DNA from: Coriobacteriia bacterium
Lineage (GTDB): Bacteria > Actinomycetota > Coriobacteriia > Anaerosomatales > PALSA-660
Reading direction: 5' to 3'
Assembly (NCBI GenBank): GCA_025361335.1
Contig: JANYAK010000049.1
Span: 1-48,542 of the forward strand
DNA length: 48,542 bases
In this document: one piece after another, positions 1 to 8,545 of the stretch
Layout of the letters: each line of letters begins with the position of its first letter
Position numbering within the stretch: the stretch's first letter is position 1
Translations under genes and position numbers: made by a program
Notes under the pieces: generated by a model
Told to the model about the DNA's origin: nothing
The model's input: only the letters and a program-made list of their open reading frames with translations
Database searches by the model: none

Positions 1-60
1 GGGCGCCTCTGCAGGAAAGGGCGGCACCCATGGGTGCCGCCCTTTCCTGCAGAGGCGCCC
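1..60. repeat. Perfect 60-bp palindrome at the window edge
   Basis: Bases 1-30 are the exact reverse complement of bases 31-60, with no spacer. The core (about 17-44) has the shape of a bidirectional intrinsic terminator: an A-run, GGGCGGCACCC, its complement, then a T-run. The perfect pairing continues outward to exactly base 60 and exactly base 1. It may be a real bidirectional terminator, or a fold-back artefact at a contig end. Confidence 0.9.
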
Positions 61-205
61 TTCGGCGTCCCCCGGCTCGCGTCTGCACCGGTCAACGCTT
101 GAGTGCCGCGCACTCGCGCCTATGCGGTGTCCCCCAGGTCCTGCGAGACTTCAAAGTGGCTGCCAGGCAGGCGAAGGGTCGTGCCGTGGGGCGCCGCTTC
201 TGCGC

Positions 206-211
206 TAGACT
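206..211 (+). promoter_or_regulatory. Candidate -10 element directly before the GHKL ATPase gene
   Basis: TAGACT lies 7 nt before the ATG at 219, and there is no Shine-Dalgarno sequence in between. Transcription would begin at or next to the A of the ATG, as for leaderless mRNAs common in Actinomycetota. No convincing -35 is visible. Confidence 0.45.
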
Positions 212-218
212 GGCTCCC

Positions 219-1295
219 ATGACCGACAACGACTCACTCCTGCGCTTCGTCTCGTCCGTCGCCAATGACGCTCACGTCAAGGTGGAGGAGACCTTGGGCG
301 ACGGCTTCGTTCGGCTCAACATCTCCGAGGCCGAGCGCCGACAGGCCAAGCACGATATCCGCGGCGTCGAGGATGTGGTCGTCGAACTGCTGCGCAACTC
401 CCGCGACGCTCACGCCCGTCGCATCTTCATCGCGAACGCCCGCGAGGGCGACCTGCGCACCATGACGTTCGTGGACGACGGGGTGGGGGTTCCCGCCCAT
501 CTGCACGATCGCATCTTCGAGCCGCGCGTGACCTCGAAGTTGGAGACCATGGTCACAGACAAGTGGGGAGTCCACGGCCGCGGCATGGCGCTCTTCTCTG
601 TGCGAAGCAACGTGGCCGAGGCGCGCGTTGCCGCCTCCGACGCGCACAAGGGCATGGCGCTGGTCGTGGTCTCAGACACAACGACACTGCCAGAGCGGGC
701 TGACCAGTCGACATGGCCGACGGTGTCGGCGGGGGAGGACGGCCGCGTCGTCGTCGGCACGGGACCGCACAACGTCGTGCGCAAGGTCGTCGAGTTCGCA
801 CTGGAGCACCCGGAGGTCGAGGTGTTCCTCGGCAGCCCGACCGAGATCGTCTCCACGCTCAGCTCCCTCGCCCGCGCAGAGCTTGACTCCGCGCGGCTTC
901 TGTTCTGTGACGACCCGGAGCGCCTTGCCGTCTGGCAGCGTCCGGCCGTGTGCGCCGACGCCGCCGATCTGGTGGCCATCGCCGAGTCTCTCGGGCTCGC
1001 CATCTCGGAGCGCACGGCCCACCGCGTGCTGGCGGCGGAGGCCCCCACCCTCGAACCCGTCCTGAGCGTCGTCATGCCGGCCGCCGAGCCGGCCGACGAG
1101 CGCAGGCCCGACATCTACCGCGACCGGCGCGGTCTCCGGGTGCACCACTCCGACCTCGACGCCTTCCGACGAAGCCTCGAGGACGCCTTCGACGTTCTCG
1201 GCGAACGCTACTACGTACACCTCAAGGGGGAGCCGCGCGTCACCGTCGGACGCGACACCATCACGGTGCGCTTCGACGTCGAGAAGGAGGACTGA
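219..1295 (+). CDS. GHKL-type ATP-binding protein (HATPase domain, no kinase dimerisation domain)
   Basis: This is a 358-residue cytoplasmic protein with a Bergerat ATP-binding fold. The N-box is ELLRNSRDAHA (Asn60), the G1 box is DDGVGV (86-91), and the G2 lid is near GVHGRGMALFS (117-127), with a FEPRVTSK stretch between them. The set resembles histidine kinases, MutL and Hsp90. No histidine-bearing dimerisation helix, transmembrane segment or sensor domain precedes it; only about 50 residues lie before the N-box. The C-terminal ~150 residues match nothing I recognise. An in-frame ATG at 30 lies inside the palindrome and has low-complexity downstream sequence, so I chose 219. spoVS follows after about 170 bp. 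The ATPase fold is secure; the role is unknown. Confidence 0.85.
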   Translation: MTDNDSLLRFVSSVANDAHVKVEETLGDGFVRLNISEAERRQAKHDIRGVEDVVVELLRNSRDAHARRIFIANAREGDLRTMTFVDDGVGVPAHLHDRIFEPRVTSKLETMVTDKWGVHGRGMALFSVRSNVAEARVAASDAHKGMALVVVSDTTTLPERADQSTWPTVSAGEDGRVVVGTGPHNVVRKVVEFALEHPEVEVFLGSPTEIVSTLSSLARAELDSARLLFCDDPERLAVWQRPAVCADAADLVAIAESLGLAISERTAHRVLAAEAPTLEPVLSVVMPAAEPADERRPDIYRDRRGLRVHHSDLDAFRRSLEDAFDVLGERYYVHLKGEPRVTVGRDTITVRFDVEKED

Positions 1296-1338
1296 CCGGC
1301 CCCGGCAATTCTCGGCTCGCGCTCGCGATGTGGGGCTG

Positions 1339-1368
1339 TTCACCGGACACCGCACTTATGCGTATACT
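1339..1368 (+). promoter_or_regulatory. Candidate promoter of spoVS
   Basis: A -35-like TTCACC (1339-1344) and a good -10 TATACT (1363-1368) are 18 bp apart. They lie about 100 bp before the spoVS start, in otherwise GC-rich intergenic DNA. Confidence 0.5.
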
Positions 1369-1469
1369 GTTCCGGCGCATCACCTCTCGCATGGATGATC
1401 TCAGCAAAGGTTCCAGACCCCACAATCGCAGCCCTACGTCACACCAGCCCCGCCCCAGTGGAGGACGCA

Positions 1470-1745
1470 GTGGAAGTACTCAAGGTGTCGTCGCACTCGA
1501 ACCCGAACTCTGTCGCCGGCGCCCTTGCCGGAGTCATCCGGGAGCAGGGCGCGGCCGAGATGCAGACCGTCGGCGCGGGCGCGCTCAACCAGGCCGTGAA
1601 GGCGATCGCTATCGCCCGCGGTTTCGTGGCCCCATCCGGCGTGGACCTGATATGCGTCCCGGCATTCGCCGACATCGAGATCAATGGCGAGGAGCGCACG
1701 GCCATCAGGATCCTCGTGGAGCCGCGCGACATGCACGACCGGTAA
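1470..1745 (+). CDS. spoVS: Stage V sporulation protein S
   Basis: This 91-residue protein matches the very conserved SpoVS family from its first residues (MEVLKVSS) through GAGALNQAVKAIAIARGF and ICVPAF to ERTAIRILVEPR. SpoVS is a small Alba-like nucleic-acid-binding protein, needed for spore coat assembly and septation in Bacillus and also found in non-sporulating bacteria. I chose the GTG at 1470 because GGAGG sits 5 nt upstream and family members start here; an ATG at 1395 would add 25 residues with no family match. Bacillus SpoVS is about 86 residues. Identification is secure; the role here is unknown, since nothing else in the window is sporulation machinery. Confidence 0.95.
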   Translation: MEVLKVSSHSNPNSVAGALAGVIREQGAAEMQTVGAGALNQAVKAIAIARGFVAPSGVDLICVPAFADIEINGEERTAIRILVEPRDMHDR

Positions 1746-1776
1746 CCGCCGAGATCGAGGCACCCGGGAGGCGCCC

Positions 1777-2607
1777 ATGAGGGCTGACCTGCATGTCCAC
1801 TCCACCGCGTCGGACGGGACCCTTCAGCCCGCCGAACTGGTATCTCTCGCGCTCGCCGGCTCCCTCGACGTCCTCGCCATCGCCGATCACGATTCGGTCG
1901 ACGGCATCGCCGCGGCGATCGAGGCGGCCTCCGGCACGCGTCTGCGCATCGCTCCCGCGGTCGAGCTGTCGGCAGCGCGCGACGGAGGCGACGTCCACAT
2001 CCTGGCGTACTTCGTCGACGTCGCCGATCCGATCCTCCTGGGGCTGCTGGCCAGCATGCGGACCACCCGACACGAGCGGGCCGCCTCCATGGTCGAGGCG
2101 CTGAACGCCGCCGGGTTCAGCGTGACCCTCGACGATGTCCTCGCGCTCTCGAACGGCGGATCGGTCGGCCGAAGCCACATCGCCCGAGCGCTCGTGCAGT
2201 CTGGAGCGGCCTCGACCGTGCAGGATGCCTTCGAACGGCTCCTGGGTCGCGACAAGCCGTTCTACACGCCGAAGGACAGCCCGTCTCCCGCCGAGGTCGT
2301 GGGGGCGATGCTCGCTCGCGGGGCAGTGCCCGTGCTGGCGCATCCGGGAGTCAGCCACGCCGACGACCTGATCCCCGAGCTGCTCGACGCGGGCCTCATG
2401 GGGATCGAGGCGTACCACGCGGAGCACACGACTCGCCAGCGCGATCACTATGCGGGTATCGCGCGCCGCGCGGGGGTCCTCGCCACCGGCGGCACCGACT
2501 ACCACGGCCCGGGTTCCCCGGGGCCCGCGCTCGGCTCGGTGCGCCTGCCGCGGGGGACCGTCGAGGCGTTCCTGGCGGCCGGGGCCGCGCGAGGACGGGC
2601 GGTCTGA
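1777..2607 (+). CDS. PHP-domain metal-dependent phosphoesterase
   Basis: This 276-residue protein is a PHP (polymerase and histidinol phosphatase) hydrolase. Metal ligands are visible as HVHS (His6, His8), IADHDS (Asp37, His38), Glu63 in PAVELSA, the AHPG histidine and the C-terminal GGTDYHG. This arrangement fits the YciV/RnaAM-type 3',5'-nucleoside bisphosphate phosphatases, which act on pAp and short 5'-phosphorylated RNA. The start at 1777 has GGGAGG 5 nt upstream and gives the canonical MRADLHVHST N-terminus. It follows spoVS by about 30 bp. The fold is certain; the substrate is inferred from family resemblance. Confidence 0.9.
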   Translation: MRADLHVHSTASDGTLQPAELVSLALAGSLDVLAIADHDSVDGIAAAIEAASGTRLRIAPAVELSAARDGGDVHILAYFVDVADPILLGLLASMRTTRHERAASMVEALNAAGFSVTLDDVLALSNGGSVGRSHIARALVQSGAASTVQDAFERLLGRDKPFYTPKDSPSPAEVVGAMLARGAVPVLAHPGVSHADDLIPELLDAGLMGIEAYHAEHTTRQRDHYAGIARRAGVLATGGTDYHGPGSPGPALGSVRLPRGTVEAFLAAGAARGRAV

Positions 2608-2622
2608 CCAGCGCGGAGCGCG

Positions 2623-2631
2623 TGCTACGAT
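2623..2631 (+). promoter_or_regulatory. Extended -10 promoter of miaB, probably leaderless
   Basis: TGCTACGAT is an extended -10 (TGn plus TACGAT) ending 8 nt before the miaB ATG. No Shine-Dalgarno sequence lies in those 8 nt, so the transcript probably begins at or within a base or two of the start codon. Confidence 0.5.
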
Positions 2632-2639
2632 AGCCCACC

Positions 2640-3968
2640 ATGAGAACCTACTCCGTGCGCACCTTCGGGTGCCAGATGAACAAGCACGACTCCGAGCGGA
2701 TCGCTGGGATGCTCTCCGGCATGGGGCTGGAGCCCGTGCCCGACGACGCGGACGCCGACGTCATCGTCTTCAACACGTGCTGCGTTCGGGAGAACGCCGA
2801 CGAACGTCTCTATGGCCAGGTCGCGAGCCTCAAGGCCCTCAAGCTGCAGCGGCCCGGCACACTCGTGGCGGTGGGAGGCTGCATCGGGCAGAGGGACGGC
2901 GCCGCGCTGGTGGCGCGCATACCGCACGTGGACGTCGTGTTCGGAACCCACAACATCGCCCGACTGCCCGCCTTGCTTGCCGCCGCTGAGCAGCATCGCG
3001 CGCCCGCCGTCGAGGTGTTCCCGTCCAGTGACGGCGACTTCGCCTCCGACCTTCCGACGCTGCGCGAGCACCCGTGGCGCGCGTGGGTCCCGATCACGCT
3101 GGGTTGCGACAACTTCTGCACGTACTGCATCGTGCCCCACGTGCGCGGTCGCGAGCGCTCCCGGCCGTTCGAGTCCGTCGTGGACGAGGTCGAACGCCTA
3201 CGCGCTGATGGCGTCTCGGAGGTCACCCTCCTCGGCCAGAACGTCAACTCATACGGCCGCGATCTGTACGGGGAACCCCAGTTCGCGCGCCTTCTCGGGG
3301 CGGTCGCCGGGACCGGGATGCCCCGCATCCGCTTCACCACGTCGCACCCCAAGGATCTCTCAGACGCCACGATCGAGGCCATGGCGAGCCACCCAGGCGT
3401 GGCCCGCTACCTGCACCTGCCGGTGCAGTCCGGCTCCGACGCGGTCCTCGCGCGGATGAACCGGCACTACACGCAGGAGTCGTATCTGGCACTCGTGCGA
3501 AGGCTGTATGCGGCCATGCCCGACCTGGCGCTGTCGACGGACATCATAGTCGGCTTCCCTGGCGAGACCGACGCGGACTTCGAGGAGACCATGAGGGTCG
3601 TCGAGGCCTGCCGTTACGACCAGGCCTTCACCTTCATCTACAGCCCGAGGGTGGGGACTCCGGCCGCGTCGATGGACGGGGCGGTTCCGCGCGAGATCGT
3701 GCAGGAACGCTTCGACCGGCTCGTCGCGGCCGTCCAAGCATCCGCCTTCGAGAAAAACCTGCCACTCGTGGGCACGGTGCAAACGGTACTGGTCGAAGGG
3801 CCCTCGAAGCGCGACGACCGAGTGCTGGCGGGGCGTACGATGGGCAACAAGATGGTCCATGCCGCGTGTCCTGACTCGACCACGCCGCAGGCGCTCGCGG
3901 GCACCATGGTCGACATCCTCATCGAAGACGCGCAGACGTGGTTTCTGTTCGGGTCGGTGCGGGGATAG
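2640..3968 (+). CDS. miaB: tRNA-2-methylthio-N6-(dimethylallyl)adenosine synthase MiaB
   Basis: This radical SAM methylthiotransferase converts i6A37 to ms2i6A37 in tRNAs that read UNN codons. The 442-residue protein has the full family layout. The N-terminal UPF0004 domain supplies cysteines C11, C47 and C81 for the auxiliary Fe-S cluster. The radical SAM motif is C156, C160 and C163 in GCDNFCTYC. A TRAM-type RNA-binding domain fills the C-terminal ~65 residues. HYTQESYL and STDIIVGFPGET match MiaB. The length is typical. miaA, which makes its substrate, lies two genes downstream. Confidence 0.96.
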   Translation: MRTYSVRTFGCQMNKHDSERIAGMLSGMGLEPVPDDADADVIVFNTCCVRENADERLYGQVASLKALKLQRPGTLVAVGGCIGQRDGAALVARIPHVDVVFGTHNIARLPALLAAAEQHRAPAVEVFPSSDGDFASDLPTLREHPWRAWVPITLGCDNFCTYCIVPHVRGRERSRPFESVVDEVERLRADGVSEVTLLGQNVNSYGRDLYGEPQFARLLGAVAGTGMPRIRFTTSHPKDLSDATIEAMASHPGVARYLHLPVQSGSDAVLARMNRHYTQESYLALVRRLYAAMPDLALSTDIIVGFPGETDADFEETMRVVEACRYDQAFTFIYSPRVGTPAASMDGAVPREIVQERFDRLVAAVQASAFEKNLPLVGTVQTVLVEGPSKRDDRVLAGRTMGNKMVHAACPDSTTPQALAGTMVDILIEDAQTWFLFGSVRG

Positions 3969-4025
3969 AACCGGCGCGAGGCGCGCGGTCCCGCCCGGGG
4001 ATCGCGACGATGAGGGGAGCTCTCG

Positions 4026-5438
4026 GTGGAGATGGATGTCCTCGGGATCGTGGCGCCGCACCCGCCGATCATGGTCCCGGAAGTCGGTGCAGCAGATGCT
4101 GACGCCACACGCGCGTCGGCCGAGGCCCTGGATCTCGCTCGCGACCTCCTCGATCGATTCGCTCCCGAGACCGTCGTGGTCATGTCCCCGCACGGGCCCG
4201 CGTTCCGCGACGCCTTCGCGATCACGGACGCCGAGCGGCTGCACGGCGACCTCGGGGCCTTCGGCGCCCCGCAGGTCTCGCACACGGTGCCGGGCGACCC
4301 GGCGCTGGCCCGCGCGATCTTCGCGGCGGCTGCCAAGGCGGGCATCCCGACCGTTCCTCGCCCCGACGACGTCCGCAGCGCCGCGGGCGAGCTCGATCAC
4401 GGCGTCCTCGTCCCGCTCTCCTTCCTGGACCGCGACGGTCGATGGCCCATGATCGAGATCTCGCTGTCGTACCTGCCGTACGATTCGCACAGGCGGCTGG
4501 GCCGCGCCGTGCGGGAAGCGGCCGCCGCGCTCGGACGTCGCGTCGCGTTCGTGGCGAGCGGCGACTGCAGCCACCGTCTCAAGCAGGGGGCACCGGCCGG
4601 CTACTCGCCCCGAGCGGCGCTCTTCGACGAGCGCCTCGTCCACCTGCTCGGTTCTGGTGACTTCGACGGGCTGTCGCATATCGAGCCGCGGCTCGTCGAG
4701 GAGGCCGGCGAATGCGGCCTGCGCTCGTTCATCACCCTCGGCGGCTTCTTGGAAGGAACCGACGCCGTGCCGCGGTTGCTGGCGTACGAGGGGCCGTGGG
4801 GCGTCGGCTATCTCACGGCGGTGTTCGCTCCTTCCAAGGAGCTCGAGGCGGTCCTAGGGCCCGCAGGTGGCCTTCCCGAGCACTCGTCGACGCCGGACCG
4901 CGGCGCCAAGGGCGGTTCGAAGGGCGCCGACGTCAGCGAACCGGTCCGGCTCGCCCGCGAGACCATCGAACGATACGTCCGCACGGGCGCGGTCCCTGAC
5001 AGCCCGATGCTCACGGACGCGACGCTGCCCCAGCGCGCCGGCGCGTTCGTCTCCATCCACCAGCATGGCGACTTGCGCGGCTGCATCGGCACCACGGGGC
5101 CGACACGAGACACGCTTGCGGAGGAGATCGCGTACAACGCCATCCAAGCGGCGACCGGGGACCCTCGATTCCCACCGATCACGGCGGGCGAGCTCGACGC
5201 GCTGGAGATCGGCGTCGACGTCTTGCATGACCCCGAGCCCATCGAGGGCCTCGACGAGCTCGATCCCCGCAGGTACGGCGTGATCGTCAGCTGCGACTGG
5301 CGCCGGGGGCTGCTGCTGCCCGACCTCGAGGGCGTCGACACGGCGCAGGACCAGGTGGCGATCGCGTCGCGCAAGGCCGGCATCGCGCCCGGAGAGCCCG
5401 TGCGGCTGGAGCGCTTCCGGGTGGACAGGCATGCCTGA
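4026..5438 (+). CDS. AmmeMemoRadiSam system protein A: MEMO/LigB-like domain fused to AMMECR1
   Basis: This is a 470-residue two-domain protein. Residues 1-280 resemble class III extradiol dioxygenases and MEMO, with candidate metal ligands His12 (APHPPI), His56 (SPHGPAF), His125 ([11 protein letters not shown]) and His183 (SGDCSH). Residues 295-470 are an AMMECR1 domain with the hallmark LRGCIGT. Such fusions belong to the AmmeMemoRadiSam set, which also includes a radical SAM enzyme and has no settled function. The GTG start has AGGGGAG 6 nt upstream; the ATG at 4032 has a poorly spaced site. It lies between miaB and miaA and overlaps miaA by 8 bp, so it is probably co-transcribed with tRNA A37 modification genes. 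Confidence 0.88.
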   Translation: MEMDVLGIVAPHPPIMVPEVGAADADATRASAEALDLARDLLDRFAPETVVVMSPHGPAFRDAFAITDAERLHGDLGAFGAPQVSHTVPGDPALARAIFAAAAKAGIPTVPRPDDVRSAAGELDHGVLVPLSFLDRDGRWPMIEISLSYLPYDSHRRLGRAVREAAAALGRRVAFVASGDCSHRLKQGAPAGYSPRAALFDERLVHLLGSGDFDGLSHIEPRLVEEAGECGLRSFITLGGFLEGTDAVPRLLAYEGPWGVGYLTAVFAPSKELEAVLGPAGGLPEHSSTPDRGAKGGSKGADVSEPVRLARETIERYVRTGAVPDSPMLTDATLPQRAGAFVSIHQHGDLRGCIGTTGPTRDTLAEEIAYNAIQAATGDPRFPPITAGELDALEIGVDVLHDPEPIEGLDELDPRRYGVIVSCDWRRGLLLPDLEGVDTAQDQVAIASRKAGIAPGEPVRLERFRVDRHA

Positions 5439-6378
5439 CCGGCTCCCCGGACCGGTCATCGCGATCGTCGGACCCACGGGCGTGGGCAAGTCGCGGCTTG
5501 CCGACGATCTGGCCGTGCGCCTCGGCGGCGAGATCGTATCGGCCGACTCGATGCAGGTCTATCGGGGGATAGACATCGGCACCGCCAAGGTGCCCCCGAG
5601 CCGGCGGCGTGTGGCTTACCACTGCATCGACCTCGTCGACCCCGGCTTCCCGTATTCGGCGGCGGTCTATCAGCGCGACGCGCGCGATGCGATCGACGGC
5701 CTGCTCGAGGGCGGCGGGATGCCCATCGTCGCGGGCGGTAGCGGGCTCTACGTACGCGCCGCTCTCGACGAGATGGTCTTCCCGGCGGGGCAGGTCTCGA
5801 CCGCCACCCGCGAGCGCATCGAGGCCCTGGCCGCCGAGATCGGCCCGGTCGAGCTGCACGCCCGGCTTGCGGCCGTCGATCCCGCCGCGGCGCGGCTCAT
5901 CCATCCCAACAACACGAGACGGGTCGTGCGCGCGCTCGAGATGCTCGAGGTGGACGGCATGTCGTACGCCGCTCAGCACGCGGACTTCGGGGACCGGCGC
6001 CCGGTCTACGACACGACGTTCATCGGCCTCACCATGGAACGTGCGGCGCTCTATGCGCTCCTCGACGATCGCGTCGACCGCATGATGAGCGAGGGTCTGC
6101 TCGGCGAGGTCGAGACACTGCTCGCCGCGGGGTACCGGACCGCGCTGACGGCCACCCAAGCGATCGGCTATAAGGAGCTCGTGCCCGTGCTGGAGGGGGA
6201 GACCGACCCTGACAGCGCCGTCGCCGCCATCAAGCAGGCCACGCGCCGGTACGCCAAACGACAGCTGACCTGGTTCCGCGCCGATCGGCGGGTGAAGTGG
6301 CTCGACGTCACCCAAACGTCACCAAGCGAGGCCGCGGCGTCCGCGTTGGCGCTGGTATCATCGAGAGAGTCCCGCTGA
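5431..6378 (+). CDS. miaA: tRNA dimethylallyltransferase MiaA
   Basis: MiaA transfers the dimethylallyl group from DMAPP to N6 of adenine-37 in tRNA. The 315-residue protein has the P-loop GPTGVGKS near residue 14, the DSMQVYRG substrate motif, GGSGLYVRA, and the C-terminal [10 protein letters not shown] and [11 protein letters not shown] motifs that bind tRNA and DMAPP. Length and architecture are standard. Its ATG overlaps the upstream MEMO/AMMECR1 gene by 8 bp, indicating translational coupling. The product of this enzyme is the substrate of MiaB, encoded two genes upstream. Confidence 0.97.
   Translation: MPDRLPGPVIAIVGPTGVGKSRLADDLAVRLGGEIVSADSMQVYRGIDIGTAKVPPSRRRVAYHCIDLVDPGFPYSAAVYQRDARDAIDGLLEGGGMPIVAGGSGLYVRAALDEMVFPAGQVSTATRERIEALAAEIGPVELHARLAAVDPAAARLIHPNNTRRVVRALEMLEVDGMSYAAQHADFGDRRPVYDTTFIGLTMERAALYALLDDRVDRMMSEGLLGEVETLLAAGYRTALTATQAIGYKELVPVLEGETDPDSAVAAIKQATRRYAKRQLTWFRADRRVKWLDVTQTSPSEAAASALALVSSRESR
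6353..6361 (+). promoter_or_regulatory. Extended -10 promoter inside the miaA 3' end, for dapF
   Basis: TGGTATCAT is identical to the extended -10 sequences before the LysM gene (10653-10661) and, on the other strand, iorA (27174-27182). Initiation near 6368 would give dapF a leader of about 60 nt. No clear -35 is visible. Confidence 0.45.
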
Positions 6379-6429
6379 GGCTGTCGGTCCCGCCGCCACC
6401 TCAGCGCGCCCGCTTCGGCGAGAAGAGCG

Positions 6430-7293
6430 ATGACCATGGAACTCCGCTTCACCAAGATGCACGGTCTCGGCAACGACTTCGTGCTCGTCGACGATCGCGA
6501 CAGCTCGTGGGACTTCGACCCCGACGCGGTGCGTTGGCTGTGTGATCGCCACTTCGGAGTGGGCGCGGACGGACTCATCCTCGTGCGCCCCGCGGACGAC
6601 GGTGTCTCGGACTTCTTCATGCTGTATTTCAACAGCGACGGCACCACCGCCGAGATGTGCGGCAACGGCGTCCGCTGCTTCGCCAAGTGGCTCGTCGACC
6701 GCGGCCTGGTGACCGGGGAGGACTTCGTGGTCCAGACCTTGGGCGGGCCGCACCCGATCGGAGTCACTCGACACGAGGACGGCACCATGGCGACCGCTCG
6801 CGTCGACATGGGCGAGCCAGTCTTCGACCCGAAGCGCATCCCCGTCGACCTGCCGGGGCATCAGGTGTTCGACTGCGAGATCCAGACTGAGGCGGGCCTC
6901 GTGAAGGTGAGCGCCGTCTCCATGGGCAATCCGCACGCCGTCGTGTGGGTCGACGACGTGGACACCGCGCCCGTCGAGACCCTCGGCCCCCTCGTGGAGA
7001 CGCATCCGGCGTTCCCCGCCAGGACCAACGTCGAGTTCGCGGCCCTGGGCGACGCCACGGACGTGCTCGAGCTGAGGGTGTGGGAGCGTGGGGTGGGGGA
7101 GACTCTCGCCTGCGGGACCGGCGCGTGCGCGGCGGTCGCCATCGCCGTCATGTCCTGCCGCACGGGCCGCACGGTGACCGTCGAGCTCCCTGGCGGCGAT
7201 CTCACGGTCGAGTGGGCGCCCGATGGCCGGATGTACATGACAGGTTCGGCCGACGAGGTGTTCGAAGGCGTGATCGAGCTCCCGGACGAGTGA
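6430..7293 (+). CDS. dapF: Diaminopimelate epimerase DapF
   Basis: DapF interconverts LL- and meso-diaminopimelate for lysine and peptidoglycan synthesis. The 287-residue protein carries both catalytic cysteines of this PLP-independent racemase: Cys77 in AEMCGNGVRC and Cys228 in ACGTGACAA. The N-terminal FTKMHGLGNDFV and central SMGNPHAV are canonical. A second ATG two codons downstream (6436) could be the true start. dapL, which makes the LL-DAP substrate, follows 85 bp downstream. The pair indicates the aminotransferase variant of DAP synthesis. Confidence 0.97.
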   Translation: MTMELRFTKMHGLGNDFVLVDDRDSSWDFDPDAVRWLCDRHFGVGADGLILVRPADDGVSDFFMLYFNSDGTTAEMCGNGVRCFAKWLVDRGLVTGEDFVVQTLGGPHPIGVTRHEDGTMATARVDMGEPVFDPKRIPVDLPGHQVFDCEIQTEAGLVKVSAVSMGNPHAVVWVDDVDTAPVETLGPLVETHPAFPARTNVEFAALGDATDVLELRVWERGVGETLACGTGACAAVAIAVMSCRTGRTVTVELPGGDLTVEWAPDGRMYMTGSADEVFEGVIELPDE

Positions 7294-7301
7294 GGTCCGT
7301 C

Positions 7302-7310
7302 TGCTACCAT
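7302..7310 (+). promoter_or_regulatory. Extended -10 promoter of dapL
   Basis: TGCTACCAT is an extended -10 located 68 bp before the dapL GTG. The predicted leader of about 60 nt contains the 12-bp palindrome CCGGAGCTCCGG (7330-7341). I recognise no lysine riboswitch features here. Confidence 0.4.
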
Positions 7311-7378
7311 ATGCCGCAATCGCGACCCGCCGGAGCTCCGGCCGGGGCCGCCTTCGCCCCCACAGGAAGAGAGACACA

Positions 7379-8536
7379 GTGAGGACCGCCGATCGCATCG
7401 CCAGCTTGCCGCCGTACCTGTTCGCCGAGATCGACCGGAAGGCGGGCCTCAAGCGCGCGCAGGGCATCGACGTCATCTCTCTGGGCATCGGCGACCCCGA
7501 CCGTCCCACGCCCGAACGCATCGTCGAGGCGATGGGAAGGGCCATCCACGTTCCGCGGAACCACCAGTACCCCAGCTACGCGGGCGCCCCGTCCTACCGC
7601 AAGGCGTGCTCCGAGTGGATGCAGCGGCGGTTCGGCGTGGATGTCGACCCCGACACCGAGACGCTCGCGCTGATCGGCTCCAAGGAAGGCATCGCGCACC
7701 TCTTCGTCGCCTTCGTCGATCCCGGCGACGTCACGCTCGTTCCCGGCGCGGGCTATCCCGTGTACTACACGGGAGGCGTCATGGTCGGCGGAGAGACGTA
7801 CTGGATGCCGATGACGGAGGAGAACGGGTTCCTCGCGGATTTCGAGTCCACTCCTGCCGACGTCCTGGGGCGCGCCAAGATGATGTTCCTCAGCTACCCG
7901 AACAACCCGACGTCGGCTATCGCGAACGAGGCGTACTTCGACCGGGCGATCGCCTTCGCCCGCGAGCACGACCTGCTGCTCGTGCACGACAACGCGTACT
8001 CCGAGATCGGCTACGACGGGTACCGGCCGCCGAGCCTGCTGGAGCGTCCGGGCGCGAGAGATGTCGCCATCGAGCTGTTCTCCTGCTCGAAGGCGTACAA
8101 CATGACCGGCTGGCGTGTCGCGTTCGCGTGCGGCAACGCCAAGGCGATCAAGGCGCTGAGCACGGTCAAGTCCAACATCGACTCTGGGGTGTTCACCGCC
8201 GTCCAGGACGCTGCCATCGAGGCGTTCGCCGGCCCGCCCTCCGAGATCGACGAGCTGTGCGCCATGTACCAGCGTCGCCGCGACCTCGTCATGGAGGCGC
8301 TCGGAAAGATCGGCATCCAAGCGGCCATGCCGAAAGCGACGATCTACATCTGGGCCAAGGTCCCTGAGGGCTACACGTCCGCCTCCTTCGCCGAGAAGAT
8401 ACTCGAGGAGGCCGACGTCATCGTGCCCGCGGGATCGGCCTACGGCCCGTCGGGCGAGGGCTTCATCCGCATATCCCTGACGACACCCGATGAGCGGCTC
8501 GAAGAGGCCGTCGCCCGCATCGAAGCATCGCTTTAG
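7379..8536 (+). CDS. dapL: LL-diaminopimelate aminotransferase (DapL family)
   Basis: This PLP fold-type I aminotransferase is predicted to convert tetrahydrodipicolinate plus glutamate directly to LL-diaminopimelate, bypassing the acyl intermediates of the DapD/C/E route. The 385 residues include SLGIGDPDRPTP near the N-terminus, SYPNNPTSA (172-180), DNAYSEIGYDG, the PLP lysine Lys238 in SCSKAYNMTGWR, and GEGFIRISLT at the C-terminus. The start is GTG with AGGAAGAG about 7 nt upstream. Related class I/II aminotransferases look similar, but the dapF neighbour supports DapL. Confidence 0.88.
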   Translation: MRTADRIASLPPYLFAEIDRKAGLKRAQGIDVISLGIGDPDRPTPERIVEAMGRAIHVPRNHQYPSYAGAPSYRKACSEWMQRRFGVDVDPDTETLALIGSKEGIAHLFVAFVDPGDVTLVPGAGYPVYYTGGVMVGGETYWMPMTEENGFLADFESTPADVLGRAKMMFLSYPNNPTSAIANEAYFDRAIAFAREHDLLLVHDNAYSEIGYDGYRPPSLLERPGARDVAIELFSCSKAYNMTGWRVAFACGNAKAIKALSTVKSNIDSGVFTAVQDAAIEAFAGPPSEIDELCAMYQRRRDLVMEALGKIGIQAAMPKATIYIWAKVPEGYTSASFAEKILEEADVIVPAGSAYGPSGEGFIRISLTTPDERLEEAVARIEASL

Positions 8537-8545
8537 GGCGGGCGG

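Noticed and set aside
30-218. In-frame N-terminal extension of the GHKL protein from the ATG at 30
   Set aside because: The ATG lies inside the palindrome, the extension is Arg/Ala-rich without family resemblance, and a -10-like element sits just before the ATG at 219.
3360-4679. 439-codon open frame on the minus strand
   Set aside because: It is antisense to miaB and the MEMO/AMMECR1 gene, with no recognisable domain and Arg/Val/Asp-rich composition.
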